A stretch of 34,493 bases of DNA from an uncultured Bacilli bacterium (GTDB lineage Bacteria; Bacillota_I; Bacilli_A; RF39; UBA660), in NCBI GenBank assembly GCA_944358355.1, contig CALVQY010000015.1, positions 1 to 34,493 of the forward strand, read 5' to 3'. This document shows positions 24,036 to 31,312 of this stretch, one piece after another; the first letter of the stretch is position 1, and each line of letters starts with the position of its first letter. The notes below the pieces were generated by a model. It worked only from the letters and a program-made list of their open reading frames with translations, did not search any database and was not told the origin of the DNA. A program made the translations under genes and the position numbers.

Positions 24036-24488
24036 TTACTCTAATACAAATTCCTGATAATTAGCAAGTACAACCTCATTTACTGCTAATATTTCATCTT
24101 GAGAGGTAGTTTTATCAATAAGTAAATCCATCTGCTCCAAAGTAGCTAAAAACTCTTCATTATCTATACTCATCTTCTTTATTGTTGTATTAAGTTTTAA
24201 GTCTTCATAAATTTTTTCTAATTTTTCTAAATTATCATTACTCTTAGTAATAGCAAGATATACTACATAATTAGCATCTTCTTTAGTAATTAATTTAACT
24301 TCAATATCTTTAGTAGCTTCCTTAGCTTGCTCTAATGTGCCATAACTTCCTTCCATAACAAAATAAATACTATTAACTTCCCTAACGACACTCTTATCCT
24401 CAAGCTTATACTGTTCAAATAAAAAATTACCTAAAACTGCCCCTAAAAATATTGCAACTACCATTGTTATAAAAAAACTCTTCGTCAT
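24036..24488 (-). CDS. SPOR-like membrane protein, possible SpoIIB counterpart
   Basis: 150 residues with an N-terminal membrane helix (about 5-24, FFITMVVAIFLGAVLGNFLF) and an outer domain that starts VNSIYFVMEGSYGTLEQAKE. This resembles the start of a SPOR domain, which binds peptidoglycan lacking stem peptides. In Bacillus spoIIB, a membrane-anchored SPOR protein of engulfment, lies just upstream of maf-radC-mreB. The position directly before radC therefore supports a SpoIIB-like role. Identity is too low to be sure, and the protein is shorter than SpoIIB. Confidence 0.55.
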   Translation of the reverse strand: MTKSFFITMVVAIFLGAVLGNFLFEQYKLEDKSVVREVNSIYFVMEGSYGTLEQAKEATKDIEVKLITKEDANYVVYLAITKSNDNLEKLEKIYEDLKLNTTIKKMSIDNEEFLATLEQMDLLIDKTTSQDEILAVNEVVLANYQEFVLE

Positions 24489-24599
24489 ATTATCACCGTT
24501 TTAATATTAACAAAAACAACAATATTATTTTGTCGAATACTGTAATAGATTATCAAGAAATTAAAAAAGTACCTAATTAGTACCTAAAATCAAAATTCA

Positions 24600-24626
24600 A
24601 TAATAAAACCCTTATAAAATAAGGGT
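24600..24626 (-). terminator. Terminator of the tRNA cluster
   Basis: ACCCTTAT pairs with ATAAGGGT across a three-base loop (24608-24626), followed by TTTATTATT on the minus strand, just after tRNA-Phe. The rest of the gap down to 24489 holds a short direct repeat (AGTACCTAA at 24568 and 24579) but no gene. Confidence 0.85.
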
Positions 24627-24638
24627 CTAAAGTCTAAC

Positions 24639-24714
24639 TGGTGGCTCCAGCGGGAATCGAACCAGCGACACAGGGATTTTCAGTCCCTTGCTCTACCGAC
24701 TGAGCTATGAAGCC
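24639..24714 (-). tRNA. tRNA-Phe (GAA)
   Basis: Cloverleaf with acceptor GGCTTCA/TGGAGCC, D-arm AGCTCAGTCGGTAGAGC, anticodon loop CTGAAAA, T-arm with GGTTCGATTCC and encoded CCA. It is the last gene of the ten-tRNA unit. Confidence 0.97.
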
Positions 24715-24726
24715 AAAAATAAAAAA

Positions 24727-24803
24727 TGGCGGTTCCGACGGGGCTCGAACCCGCGATCTTCTGCGTGACAGGCAGACGTGTTAACCAGCTGCACCACGGA
24801 ACC
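24727..24803 (-). tRNA. tRNA-Asp (GTC)
   Basis: Acceptor GGTTCCG/CGGAACC, anticodon loop CTGTCAC on the stem TCTGC/GCAGA, T-loop GGTTCGAGCC, discriminator G and encoded CCA. Confidence 0.97.
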
Positions 24804-24804
24804 A

Positions 24805-24880
<76 letters not shown>

Positions 24881-24895
24881 ATATAAAATTCTAAA

Positions 24896-24988
24896 TGGCG
24901 GAGGAAAAGGGATTCGAACCCCTGCGCCGCTTGCGCGACCTCCCGGTTTTCAAGACCGGTCCCTTCAACCAGACTTGGGTATTCCTCC
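24896..24988 (-). tRNA. tRNA-Ser (TGA)
   Basis: A long variable arm, acceptor GGAGGAA/TTCCTCC, anticodon loop CTTGAAA on CCGGT/ACCGG, discriminator G and encoded CCA. Confidence 0.96.
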
Positions 24989-24996
24989 AAAATAGA

Positions 24997-25085
24997 TGGT
25001 GCCTAAGGTCGGACTTGAACCGACACGAGGGGTGAACCTCCCAGGATTTTAAGTCCTGTGCGTCTACCAATTTCGCCACTCAGGC
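24997..25085 (-). tRNA. tRNA-Leu (TAA)
   Basis: A long variable arm, acceptor GCCTGAG/CTTAGGC, anticodon loop CTTAAAA on CAGGA/TCCTG, discriminator A (as leucine tRNAs require) and encoded CCA. Confidence 0.96.
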
Positions 25086-25094
25086 ACATATAAA

Positions 25095-25170
25095 TGGTGA
25101 CCCGCATGAGATTCGAACTCATGACCCTTTGATTAAAAGTCAAATGCTCTACCGACTGAGCTAGCGGATC
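25095..25170 (-). tRNA. tRNA-Lys (TTT)
   Basis: Acceptor GATCCGC/GCGGGTC, D-arm AGCTCAGTCGGTAGAGC, anticodon loop CTTTTAA, T-loop GTTCGAATC and encoded CCA. Confidence 0.97.
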
Positions 25171-25183
25171 AATTACTAATAAA

Positions 25184-25258
25184 TGGTTGCCTCGGTTAGA
25201 TTCGAACTAACGCATGTCAGAGTCAAAGTCTGATGCCTTACCACTTGGCTACGAGGCA
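25184..25258 (-). tRNA. tRNA-Gln (TTG)
   Basis: Acceptor TGCCTCG/CGAGGCA with the U1-A72 pair usual for glutamine tRNAs, anticodon loop CTTTGAC and encoded CCA. Confidence 0.96.
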
Positions 25259-25280
25259 ATAGCAAAATGAGTATAAACAG

Positions 25281-25364
25281 TGGTGGAGAGAGATGGATTC
25301 GAACCATCGAACCCGAAGGAACAGATTTACAGTCTGTCGCGTTTAGCCACTTCGCTATCTCTCC
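25281..25364 (-). tRNA. tRNA-Tyr (GTA)
   Basis: A long variable arm, as in bacterial tyrosine tRNAs, with acceptor GGAGAGA pairing its 3' partner, anticodon loop CTGTAAA, T-loop GGTTCGAATCC and encoded CCA. Confidence 0.96.
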
Positions 25365-25376
25365 GACATAATAAAA

Positions 25377-25452
25377 TGGTGCCGAAAACAGGAATCGAAC
25401 CCGTAACCTACTGATTACAAATCAGTTGCTCTACCAATTGAGCTATTTCGGC
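25377..25452 (-). tRNA. tRNA-Thr (TGT)
   Basis: Acceptor GCCGAAA/TTTCGGC, anticodon loop TTTGTAA on CTGA/TCAG, T-loop GGTTCGATTCC and encoded CCA. Confidence 0.97.
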
Positions 25453-25459
25453 AAATAAA

Positions 25460-25536
25460 TGGTGGGCGATATAGGACTCGAACCTATGACCCCTTGCTTG
25501 TAAGGCAAGTGCTCTAACCAACTGAGCTAATCGCCC
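25460..25536 (-). tRNA. tRNA-Val (TAC)
   Basis: Acceptor GGGCGAT/ATCGCCC, anticodon loop CTTACAA on CTTGC/GCAAG, T-loop GGTTCGAGTCC and encoded CCA. It is the first gene of the tRNA unit, about 15-20 bases after the predicted transcription start. Confidence 0.97.
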
Positions 25537-25556
25537 AAAACCGTTTGACATGATTA

Positions 25557-25585
25557 AATATACCAGTTAATTGTCTGATTGTCAA
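25557..25585 (-). promoter_or_regulatory. Promoter of the ten-tRNA unit
   Basis: A perfect TTGACA (25580-25585), a 17-base spacer and TATATT (25557-25562) form one of the strongest promoters in the window. No other good promoter was seen between the tRNAs, so they are probably one transcript processed by RNases. Confidence 0.85.
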
Positions 25586-25603
25586 TAATATTTTAACATT
25601 TTT

Positions 25604-25957
25604 TTACTTTTTTGACAAAGACAATTCTTTATCAATCCAATAACTAAGATGCAAAGCTAAATTTTTAAAGCCACTCTCTGTTTCTACTATCTTACTACCA
25701 TGTCTTTTAGTAATCCTATAATCAACATTTTTTATACTTAATTTATAAGTACCATCTTGATTTTTTTCAACTATTCTTACTCTAATAAGTTCTCCAATAT
25801 TAACATAATTATGCAAATCTTTAATATAATGATTACCTATTTCCGAAATATGAATAAGTCCACTATTAAATTTATCTAATTTTATAAAAATACCATAATC
25901 TTCAATTCCTGTAACAGTACCAAGAACAACAGATCCATTTTCATAGTTTTTCATCAT
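25604..25957 (-). CDS. S1 RNA-binding-domain protein (YugI/GSP13-like)
   Basis: 117 residues. The S1 domain fills about residues 7-75: GSVVLGTVTGIEDYGIFIKL, GLIHISEIGNHYIKDL, VNIGELIRVRIVEKNQDGTY and KLSIKNVDY. A basic helical tail follows. Small single-S1 proteins of this kind (general stress protein 13/YugI, CvfD) bind RNA or ribosomes and affect translation. AGAGG precedes two adjacent ATGs, and I take the first. It has its own promoter, divergent from the NifU-type gene. Confidence 0.8.
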   Translation of the reverse strand: MMKNYENGSVVLGTVTGIEDYGIFIKLDKFNSGLIHISEIGNHYIKDLHNYVNIGELIRVRIVEKNQDGTYKLSIKNVDYRITKRHGSKIVETESGFKNLALHLSYWIDKELSLSKK

Positions 25958-25976
25958 ACAATTAACCTCTAGACGT

Positions 25977-26005
25977 ATTATAGCAAAAAAAAGATATCAT
26001 TACAA
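25977..26005 (-). promoter_or_regulatory. Promoter of the S1-domain gene
   Basis: TTGTAA (26000-26005), a 17-base spacer and a perfect TATAAT (25977-25982). The boxes lie back to back with the NifU promoter. Confidence 0.65.
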
Positions 26006-26007
26006 CC

Positions 26008-26036
26008 TTTACAAGATTTTGAAATATGTTTATAAT
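26008..26036 (+). promoter_or_regulatory. Promoter of the NifU-type gene
   Basis: TTTACA (26008-26013), a 17-base spacer and a perfect TATAAT (26031-26036), followed by the GAGAGGA ribosome binding site. Confidence 0.7.
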
Positions 26037-26063
26037 GTCTTTAATAAAAGAAAGAGAGGAAAA

Positions 26064-26303
26064 ATGAATAATCAAGAAGAAATTGTAAAAAAAATTAAAG
26101 ATATTATTGAAGAGTTAAAGCCATTTTTAATAAGTGATGGTGGTGCCTTAGAATATATTGATTTTAAAGATGGAATTGTCTATGTAAAACTAGGTGGAGC
26201 CTGTGCTGACTGTTCATTTTTAGATGTAACTTTAAAAGAGGGAATTGAACAAATGCTTATGAATGAAATAAAAGAAGTAAAAGAAGTAAGAAATATTAAT
26301 TAA
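26064..26303 (+). CDS. NifU C-terminal-domain Fe-S scaffold (YutI-like)
   Basis: 79 residues from ATG 26064 (MNNQEEIVKKIKDII), placed by GAGAGGA; an earlier in-frame ATG at 26019 lies upstream of the -10 box. The domain assembles and hands on iron-sulfur clusters, using Cys47 and Cys50 in GGACADCSFLD; the DGGALEYIDF block is typical. It converges on a YutH-like gene. In Bacillus yutI and yutH are also neighbours, which supports both names. Confidence 0.92.
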   Translation: MNNQEEIVKKIKDIIEELKPFLISDGGALEYIDFKDGIVYVKLGGACADCSFLDVTLKEGIEQMLMNEIKEVKEVRNIN

Positions 26304-27201
26304 CCTCTAACCAATCTATTTTTAAAATAGATTGCTTTTTATTTATAAGTGTATATATTTTAGATAAATAACTTTCATAATTTTTCGCTCTAACTAATAC
26401 TTTTTCAATCTCTTTTTCTTTAATATAGCCATTAATTATAGATTCATATACATCAAAATAGAAACTAGGAAACAAAACTCTAGCCATCAAAAGAGCATAT
26501 TGATAATTACTATATTCTAAATTTGTTATTAGTGTTTCTAACAAATCATCAGTATAATCATCTTTAATAAATATATATTTTAAATATTCGCCTACATCCC
26601 TAGCCTTATTATCAATAACAAGATTTAAAGGATTATAAAAGCTCAAATCATCGAAATTAACTCTTCTTCTAGATACTACCAGCATATCATTATAATCTTT
26701 TTTAAGAAAGCTATTAACAGCATTAAAATAACTAATAGCATTTTCTCCAAAGCCAATAAAATAATCTACTGTTTTATAAAGGATAGGATATTTTATTTTA
26801 ATATATTTTTTCTGATATTCAAAATAATCTATTTTACTACTCCATAATTTTCCCCAATCACTATGATCAAGTAATTTTAATTTAAGCATTTCATTAAAAC
26901 AATAATAAGGGTGATAAAAGTCATTAAAATTAAAGCTTTTATTTTTATTATCTTTTAATAAGATATAATAATGATTATTAATTAGACTTAAAGCTTGGTT
27001 ATTAGTATTATGAATAATAGTCATAAACTTAGTATTAATTAAATATTTATTAAGAAGTACTACTTCATTAACATAATCAAGGGGTCTATCAACAAGATAT
27101 AAATAGTATATATTTTCCCCTTCTTCAAAGTAGTAATATCTTTTTTCTTTAATTAATTTCAAAGCATTAATCTGATAATAGTAAAAAAGAGCATTTTTCA
27201 T
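26296..27201 (-). CDS. yutH: YutH-like spore coat protein (CotS kinase-like family)
   Basis: About 301 residues from ATG 27201 (MKNALFYYYQINALKL), placed by GAGG eight bases upstream; an earlier in-frame start has no site. CotS/YutH proteins have an aminoglycoside-phosphotransferase-like fold and sit in the spore coat. Here HSDWGKLWSSKIDYFEYQ near residue 110 and the Tyr/Leu-rich N-terminal lobe fit YutH. A clear catalytic HxDxxxxN loop is not seen, so it may not be an active kinase. The neighbouring NifU-type gene gives support from synteny. Its 3' end overlaps the convergent gene by 8 bases. Confidence 0.6.
   Translation of the reverse strand: MKNALFYYYQINALKLIKEKRYYYFEEGENIYYLYLVDRPLDYVNEVVLLNKYLINTKFMTIIHNTNNQALSLINNHYYILLKDNKNKSFNFNDFYHPYYCFNEMLKLKLLDHSDWGKLWSSKIDYFEYQKKYIKIKYPILYKTVDYFIGFGENAISYFNAVNSFLKKDYNDMLVVSRRRVNFDDLSFYNPLNLVIDNKARDVGEYLKYIFIKDDYTDDLLETLITNLEYSNYQYALLMARVLFPSFYFDVYESIINGYIKEKEIEKVLVRAKNYESYLSKIYTLINKKQSILKIDWLEVN
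26312..26341 (+). terminator. Terminator of the NifU-type gene, inside the yutH 3' coding end
   Basis: CAATCTATTTT pairs with AAAATAGATTG around one central base (about 10 pairs in practice), followed by CTTTTT on the plus strand. It lies within the last codons of the convergent yutH-like gene. Confidence 0.8.
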
Positions 27202-27248
27202 ATTCAAAACCTCAATAAAGTATATGAAAAAAGCCAAAAAAAAGAACG

Positions 27249-28766
27249 CTATCTAGAACGTCCTTTACCTAAATCAACATCAAAGCTATCACTATCACCA
27301 GTTAATGAGCTACGTAACTTTCTTAATTCTTCTAGATAATTTGCATACTCTTCATTGAACCTATCAGTATCTTTTTTATAAACATCAGTTGCATTATTAA
27401 TTGAAGTAAGCTCATCTCTAGTTCTTTGTAACTCATCTTCCTGACCCTGAATTGTTTTCTTACGTTCAGCTTGCAATCTTCTTTCATCTTGGATTTTAGG
27501 CATATATGACTTAAACAATTCAACCTGTCTTTTAGCTTCTTCAGCATTTTTCTTAGCAGCTTCTCTTTCTCTTTCGGCCTCAGTTTTAGCTTTAGTAGCA
27601 ACATCTACTTGACTCTTAGCACTAGAAATACTAGAAGTAAGCTCTTGAGATCTATTTTCTAACGCTTTATTACTTTTTTGCAAACTTTCTAATAATTCCT
27701 GCATTGATTTATCATTACCAAAGTCAATAGCACTACTATCTTCAACTTTTAAAGTATTTTCATCTATTGTTTTAACTTCTTCCTCTTTAACTGGCTCCTC
27801 ATTCATTTCAATAGCTGGAGCAAAAGTAGCATTCTTAAAAATATCAAAGTCATCAGATGGCATAAAAGTATCTTGTGATGTAAATAAAGGATTATTCTCT
27901 GTACTCATACTATAAGTATTATCATCAGTACCCTTTTCCTCTACTTTAGTTTCTTCTACAGTATTTTCAACAACTGAATCAGCATTACTAAACATACCAG
28001 TCTCTTCCTTTTTAACAGTTTCCTCTTCTTTTTCTTCACTAGAATCAGGTTGATCATCAATCATTCCAGCATCAGTCTTAACTAAATCAGGATTTGCAAA
28101 GATATTAGCTAAATCATCTTTAGTAATCTTATCATCTTCCTCTGTTTTAGTAGCATCTACATCATTAGAAGTTGCTTTTTCACTTTGCTTTTCATCAATA
28201 TTTTTAATGACTTCATCACTAGCAAGTTTAACAGTACCTTCAAAGTTATCAGCATTAACATTCTCTGCTATATAATCACCCTGACTATTAATAACATTTT
28301 CTACTTCTCTTTTAATCGCTTCACTATCTATATTAGCAAAAGCATTTGCATATTTATCAGTTTCATTAGCAGCACTATTAACATCTTCCATGCTAATTTT
28401 TTTACCTTTATACTCTGTAACACCTTTAGATGCTAACTCTTTTAAATTTTTCTCTGGCAATTTTAATGCTTTCTTAGCTATACTTATAAACCTTTTTTTA
28501 GATTTTAGAAAATCATCACTAATATCAACAAAATCCAAATGAGCATTAATAGCCTCATCTATTTGCTTATCATCGCCACCATTTCGTACCATGGCGCTAA
28601 TCTCAGCATCCATACTTTTAAGTTCTCTTTCAATAAACTCTTCTTGAACTTCCATAACAGTAGCAAAAGAAACCATTTTTAATTTAATCTTGTTAGAATC
28701 ACCGTCTAAAACATTACCATCAATACTTTTAACTACAAAGTCTTCATTATTTAGTTTTTCATCCAT
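27249..28766 (-). CDS. Acidic coiled-coil protein of unknown function
   Basis: 505 residues from ATG 28766 (MDEKLNNEDFVVKS), chosen because GGAGG stands eight bases before it. No signal peptide or membrane segment is seen. Residues 1-170 are mixed helical. Residues 170-350 are very acidic and low-complexity (many Glu, Asp, Thr and Ser), probably disordered. Residues 355-490 form a long coiled coil with Ala/Glu/Lys/Arg heptads (KAKTEAEREREAAKKNAEEA). A basic end, GKGRSR, closes it. It lies between a yutH-like and a DUF1292 gene in a sporulation-rich stretch, which hints at a structural or scaffold role. I do not recognise the family. Confidence 0.75.
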   Translation of the reverse strand: MDEKLNNEDFVVKSIDGNVLDGDSNKIKLKMVSFATVMEVQEEFIERELKSMDAEISAMVRNGGDDKQIDEAINAHLDFVDISDDFLKSKKRFISIAKKALKLPEKNLKELASKGVTEYKGKKISMEDVNSAANETDKYANAFANIDSEAIKREVENVINSQGDYIAENVNADNFEGTVKLASDEVIKNIDEKQSEKATSNDVDATKTEEDDKITKDDLANIFANPDLVKTDAGMIDDQPDSSEEKEEETVKKEETGMFSNADSVVENTVEETKVEEKGTDDNTYSMSTENNPLFTSQDTFMPSDDFDIFKNATFAPAIEMNEEPVKEEEVKTIDENTLKVEDSSAIDFGNDKSMQELLESLQKSNKALENRSQELTSSISSAKSQVDVATKAKTEAEREREAAKKNAEEAKRQVELFKSYMPKIQDERRLQAERKKTIQGQEDELQRTRDELTSINNATDVYKKDTDRFNEEYANYLEELRKLRSSLTGDSDSFDVDLGKGRSR

Positions 28767-28803
28767 GTCATTCGCCTCCAACTAATTATCAAGAAATATC
28801 AAA

Positions 28804-29073
28804 CTAATCTTTTTTAGATAATCTTCTTAATACATCTTTAACTCTATTCCATTCATCCTCATCATCAATACCGTATAATCTTGGAGTATCTCCACTTCTA
28901 TCAACTTGAGATACATAAACCGTTACATTACCATTTTCATCTTTCTCATTTTTTGTATATACAACATACTCTTTTTTTGTATCTTTAAACTCAAAAGCTA
29001 TAACAACTTCTACTTCATCTATAGAACCATCTTCGCTTATAATTGATAGAGTCATTTTCTTCTTTTCATTCAT
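28804..29073 (-). CDS. DUF1292 protein
   Basis: A small acidic cytosolic protein of 89 residues, typical of the DUF1292 family of Firmicutes (YrzB-like): an N-terminal strand region (MTLSIISEDGSIDEVEVVIA), the central KKEYVVYTKNEKDENGNVTV, and the ending DEDEWNRVKDVLRRL. Its function is unknown. In many Bacilli it lies beside a Holliday-junction resolvase gene, but not here. AGGGAGGAAACA precedes the start. Confidence 0.85.
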   Translation of the reverse strand: MNEKKKMTLSIISEDGSIDEVEVVIAFEFKDTKKEYVVYTKNEKDENGNVTVYVSQVDRSGDTPRLYGIDDEDEWNRVKDVLRRLSKKD

Positions 29074-29163
29074 CCTTGTTTCCTCCCTTTACTATTCTAT
29101 AGTCCATTTTAGCATAAAAAAAAAGAAATAGGAAGACTATTTTTCAAAAAAAATGTTATTATT

Positions 29164-29436
29164 CTACTTTTTAACTTTCTTTAACACAAAAATCTTCGCT
29201 CCAGGAGCACAATAATTTTTTATATAATCATCTAAATTCTTAATATTATTAAAGTCCTTCACTTTCTTATTAGAAGAATCATAATACCCTTTCAATCTCA
29301 ATCTTTCATAAGCATAATCCCCTAAAACATAATCAAAAGGCAAAAAATAATCTGTAAAAAACTCTTTAACAATTACACTATCAAAATTTTCTTTTCCTCT
29401 AATTATTTCATATTTATTATCTAATAAATTAACCAT
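29164..29436 (-). CDS. yutD: YutD-like protein (DUF1027)
   Basis: 90 residues. The stretch DYVLGDYAYERLRLKGYY, followed by IKNLDDYIKNYCAPGAKIFV near the C-terminus, matches the YutD pattern (a region of the type YDYIVGDWGYGQLRLKGF and an ending with a Tyr-Cys pair). Its function is unknown. In Bacillus yutD lies in the same general region as yunB, as here. The gap of 90 bases before the DUF1292 gene contains only A- and T-rich sequence. Confidence 0.8.
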   Translation of the reverse strand: MVNLLDNKYEIIRGKENFDSVIVKEFFTDYFLPFDYVLGDYAYERLRLKGYYDSSNKKVKDFNNIKNLDDYIKNYCAPGAKIFVLKKVKK

Positions 29437-29456
29437 ATTATCACAACCTAAATATA

Positions 29457-30176
29457 TTATAACAAACTTTCAGAAGAAAAACTACTAGAACTAGTTGTAA
29501 AACCATTATTATAATATTCAGGAACTTTTCCTTGAACAATCTGTGTTATAAGATTAACTCTAGTAGTAATAGGAATAGTCTCTGTAGAATGAGGCATAGT
29601 TATCTTTTCTTTAATTGTAACTTCAACACCCACCTCAATTAAAGCATTATTAAAGCCATATTCCTTAACATCAGTAAAGATATTACTAGATACAGTACCT
29701 ATAAAAGAAAATCTAATAGGAATACTAGTAGAAAAATTAACCAACAAAGAATTATTTAATAAAACTCCCAAAGGTATATCACAAACAATCCCATCTTTAA
29801 GATATGTTAACTTAGTTCCCTTTAATGAATCAGATAATTCTAAGTCCTCACTATTACCTTTCTCTAAAGCTATTAATCTTTTCATCGCTCTATCATTAAT
29901 TACCTTCAAAATACTATTAACTTCTTTAGAATTAAAATCAATTAAATTTATATTACCATTATTATCTTTTATAATCTCATAAAAATCATTATCAAATATC
30001 TCATCATCTAAATCAACAACATCATTTAAAATAACATTTGCAATTCTTTCTGTCTCAGCAGTAGCATATCTAACAATTACTTTTTCTAATCTTTTTCCAG
30101 AATAAAGAATCATAATTATACTTAATACGAATGATAAGATAATTAAAGCTATAAATATATTAAATCTCTTTTTCAA
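29457..30176 (-). CDS. yunB: Sporulation protein YunB
   Basis: 239 residues with an N-terminal membrane anchor (about 5-25, FNIFIALIILSFVLSIIMIL) and an outer domain. In Bacillus, yunB is a sigma-E-controlled gene needed for normal spore formation. Family marks are RYATAETERIANVILNDVV near the start, IPLGVLLNNSLLVNFSTSIP in the middle, and TTRVNLITQIVQGKVPEYYN near the C-terminus. The Ser-rich end (TTSSSSFSSESLL) is ordinary low complexity. It sits 11 bases after the YlmC-type gene. Confidence 0.9.
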   Translation of the reverse strand: MKKRFNIFIALIILSFVLSIIMILYSGKRLEKVIVRYATAETERIANVILNDVVDLDDEIFDNDFYEIIKDNNGNINLIDFNSKEVNSILKVINDRAMKRLIALEKGNSEDLELSDSLKGTKLTYLKDGIVCDIPLGVLLNNSLLVNFSTSIPIRFSFIGTVSSNIFTDVKEYGFNNALIEVGVEVTIKEKITMPHSTETIPITTRVNLITQIVQGKVPEYYNNGFTTSSSSFSSESLL

Positions 30177-30186
30177 AAAACACCAC

Positions 30187-30414
30187 CTAATTTATTCTAA
30201 CTAAAATAACATCTTCACCAATTCTTTCAATATTTTGCCATCTTATCTCCATATCTTCATTCTTAGAAAAAGACATAAATTTTCCTTTACTTTCAACAAC
30301 TAAACTAATAATACTACCACTCTTATCATCTATTTTAGCATCTATAATATTACCAATATTTCTTCCATCTACAACATTAACAATATCTTTACTTTGTAAA
30401 TCAGAAAGTCTCAT
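30187..30414 (-). CDS. ylmC: YlmC/YmxH-type PRC-barrel protein
   Basis: 75 residues in one PRC-barrel fold: MRLSDLQSKDIVNVVDGRNI, then GNIIDAKIDDKSGSIISLVV, then the end EIRWQNIERIGEDVILVRIN. This family is common in spore formers, often directly downstream of sigG as it is here, and is annotated as a sporulation protein, although its function is not settled. Confidence 0.88.
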   Translation of the reverse strand: MRLSDLQSKDIVNVVDGRNIGNIIDAKIDDKSGSIISLVVESKGKFMSFSKNEDMEIRWQNIERIGEDVILVRIN

Positions 30415-30465
30415 AATATCACTGCCTAACTATTAAAAGATATGTAAAAAATAATTATTCTATGC

Positions 30466-31242
30466 TCACCGTAAAGTTTTCTTAAGCTGTTTTATAGCAT
30501 TTTTTTCAAGTCTTGATACTTGTGCTTGACTTATATCAAGTTCTTGTGCTATTTCCATTTGTGTTTTACCAACAATATAGCGTTCATTTAAAATATATTG
30601 TTCTTTGTCTTTTAAATTATTAACAGCATCTATAGTTGCAAGTTTTTCTTCCATAACAGAACCAGTTTTTTTCTTATCTTCTACTTGATCATAAATATAA
30701 ATAGTATCTCCTCCATCATTATAGATAGGCTCAAACATAGACACAGGATCTTTTAGGGATTCTAGAGCAAAGACAATGTCATAGATAGTTACATCCAAAG
30801 CTAAAGCTAAGTCTTCTATAGATATTTCCATTCCCTTTTCCATAAAATATTCTTCTTTAAGTTTTAAAGCTTTATAAGCTAAATCTCTAGTAGAACGACT
30901 AACTCTGATACTGTTGTTATCTCTCAAATATCTTTTTATTTCTCCTAATATCATAGGAACAGCATAAGTAGAAAATTTAACCTCATGAGATAAATCAAAA
31001 TTATCAATCGCTTTAACGAGTCCAACACAACCAACTTGAAATAAATCATCTAGATTCTCATTTCTAGTATTAACTTTTCTTAAAATACTCAATACAAGTT
31101 TTAAATTACCACTAATAAGGTCATTTCTAGCAAAAGGATCACCTTTATACATTTTTTTAAACAACTCTGTCATCTCTTCACTAGTTAAAACCTTCAAATC
31201 TGAAGTCTTCACTCCACTTATTAATACTTTATTATTAGCCAT
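30466..31242 (-). CDS. sigG: RNA polymerase sigma-G factor
   Basis: A 258-residue late forespore sigma factor. The N-terminal NKVLISGVKTSDLKVLTSEE is the stretch that marks sigma-G against sigma-F. Region 2 has DLFQVGCVGLVKAIDNFDLS and KFSTYAVPMILGEIKRYLRD. Region 3 has IRVSRSTRDLAYKALKL. Region 4 has the helix-turn-helix KTQMEIAQELDISQAQVSRL. AGGAG lies in the loop of a hairpin that reaches the start codon. In Bacillus sigG follows spoIIGA-sigE; here ttcA is upstream, so the usual neighbour is lost or located elsewhere. Confidence 0.97.
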   Translation of the reverse strand: MANNKVLISGVKTSDLKVLTSEEMTELFKKMYKGDPFARNDLISGNLKLVLSILRKVNTRNENLDDLFQVGCVGLVKAIDNFDLSHEVKFSTYAVPMILGEIKRYLRDNNSIRVSRSTRDLAYKALKLKEEYFMEKGMEISIEDLALALDVTIYDIVFALESLKDPVSMFEPIYNDGGDTIYIYDQVEDKKKTGSVMEEKLATIDAVNNLKDKEQYILNERYIVGKTQMEIAQELDISQAQVSRLEKNAIKQLKKTLR

Positions 31243-31274
31243 TTAATCATCTCCTAACTTAGTAATGATTAAAT
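31241..31274 (-). promoter_or_regulatory. Hairpin enclosing the sigG ribosome binding site
   Basis: ATTTAATCAT (31265-31274 on the minus strand) is a perfect 10-bp match to ATGATTAAAT (31241-31250). The 14-base loop holds the AGGAG site, and the lower stem reaches the first two bases of the start codon. It would make ribosome access weaker. In Bacillus I recall a leader stem-loop that lowers sigG translation; a like role here is inferred. Confidence 0.6.
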
Positions 31275-31290
31275 AACTGTTTTTTTATAC

Positions 31291-31312
31291 AAAAAAGACC
31301 TAATAGCGGTCT
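31291..31312 (-). terminator. Terminator at the end of the ttcA-type gene
   Basis: AGACC/GGTCT with a seven-base loop, followed by six Ts on the minus strand. The stop codon TAG lies in the hairpin. The short stem makes it moderate, but the position is right. Confidence 0.65.

Noticed and set aside
27332-28436. Open frames 27332-27604 (minus) and 28185-28436 (plus)
   Set aside because: Both are other frames of the acidic coiled-coil gene.
31265-31290. Sigma-F/G-type promoter (GTATA, then CATTACTA 18 bases later) before sigG
   Set aside because: The -10 does not fit the CATnnTA spacing, and transcription would start almost at the ribosome binding site.
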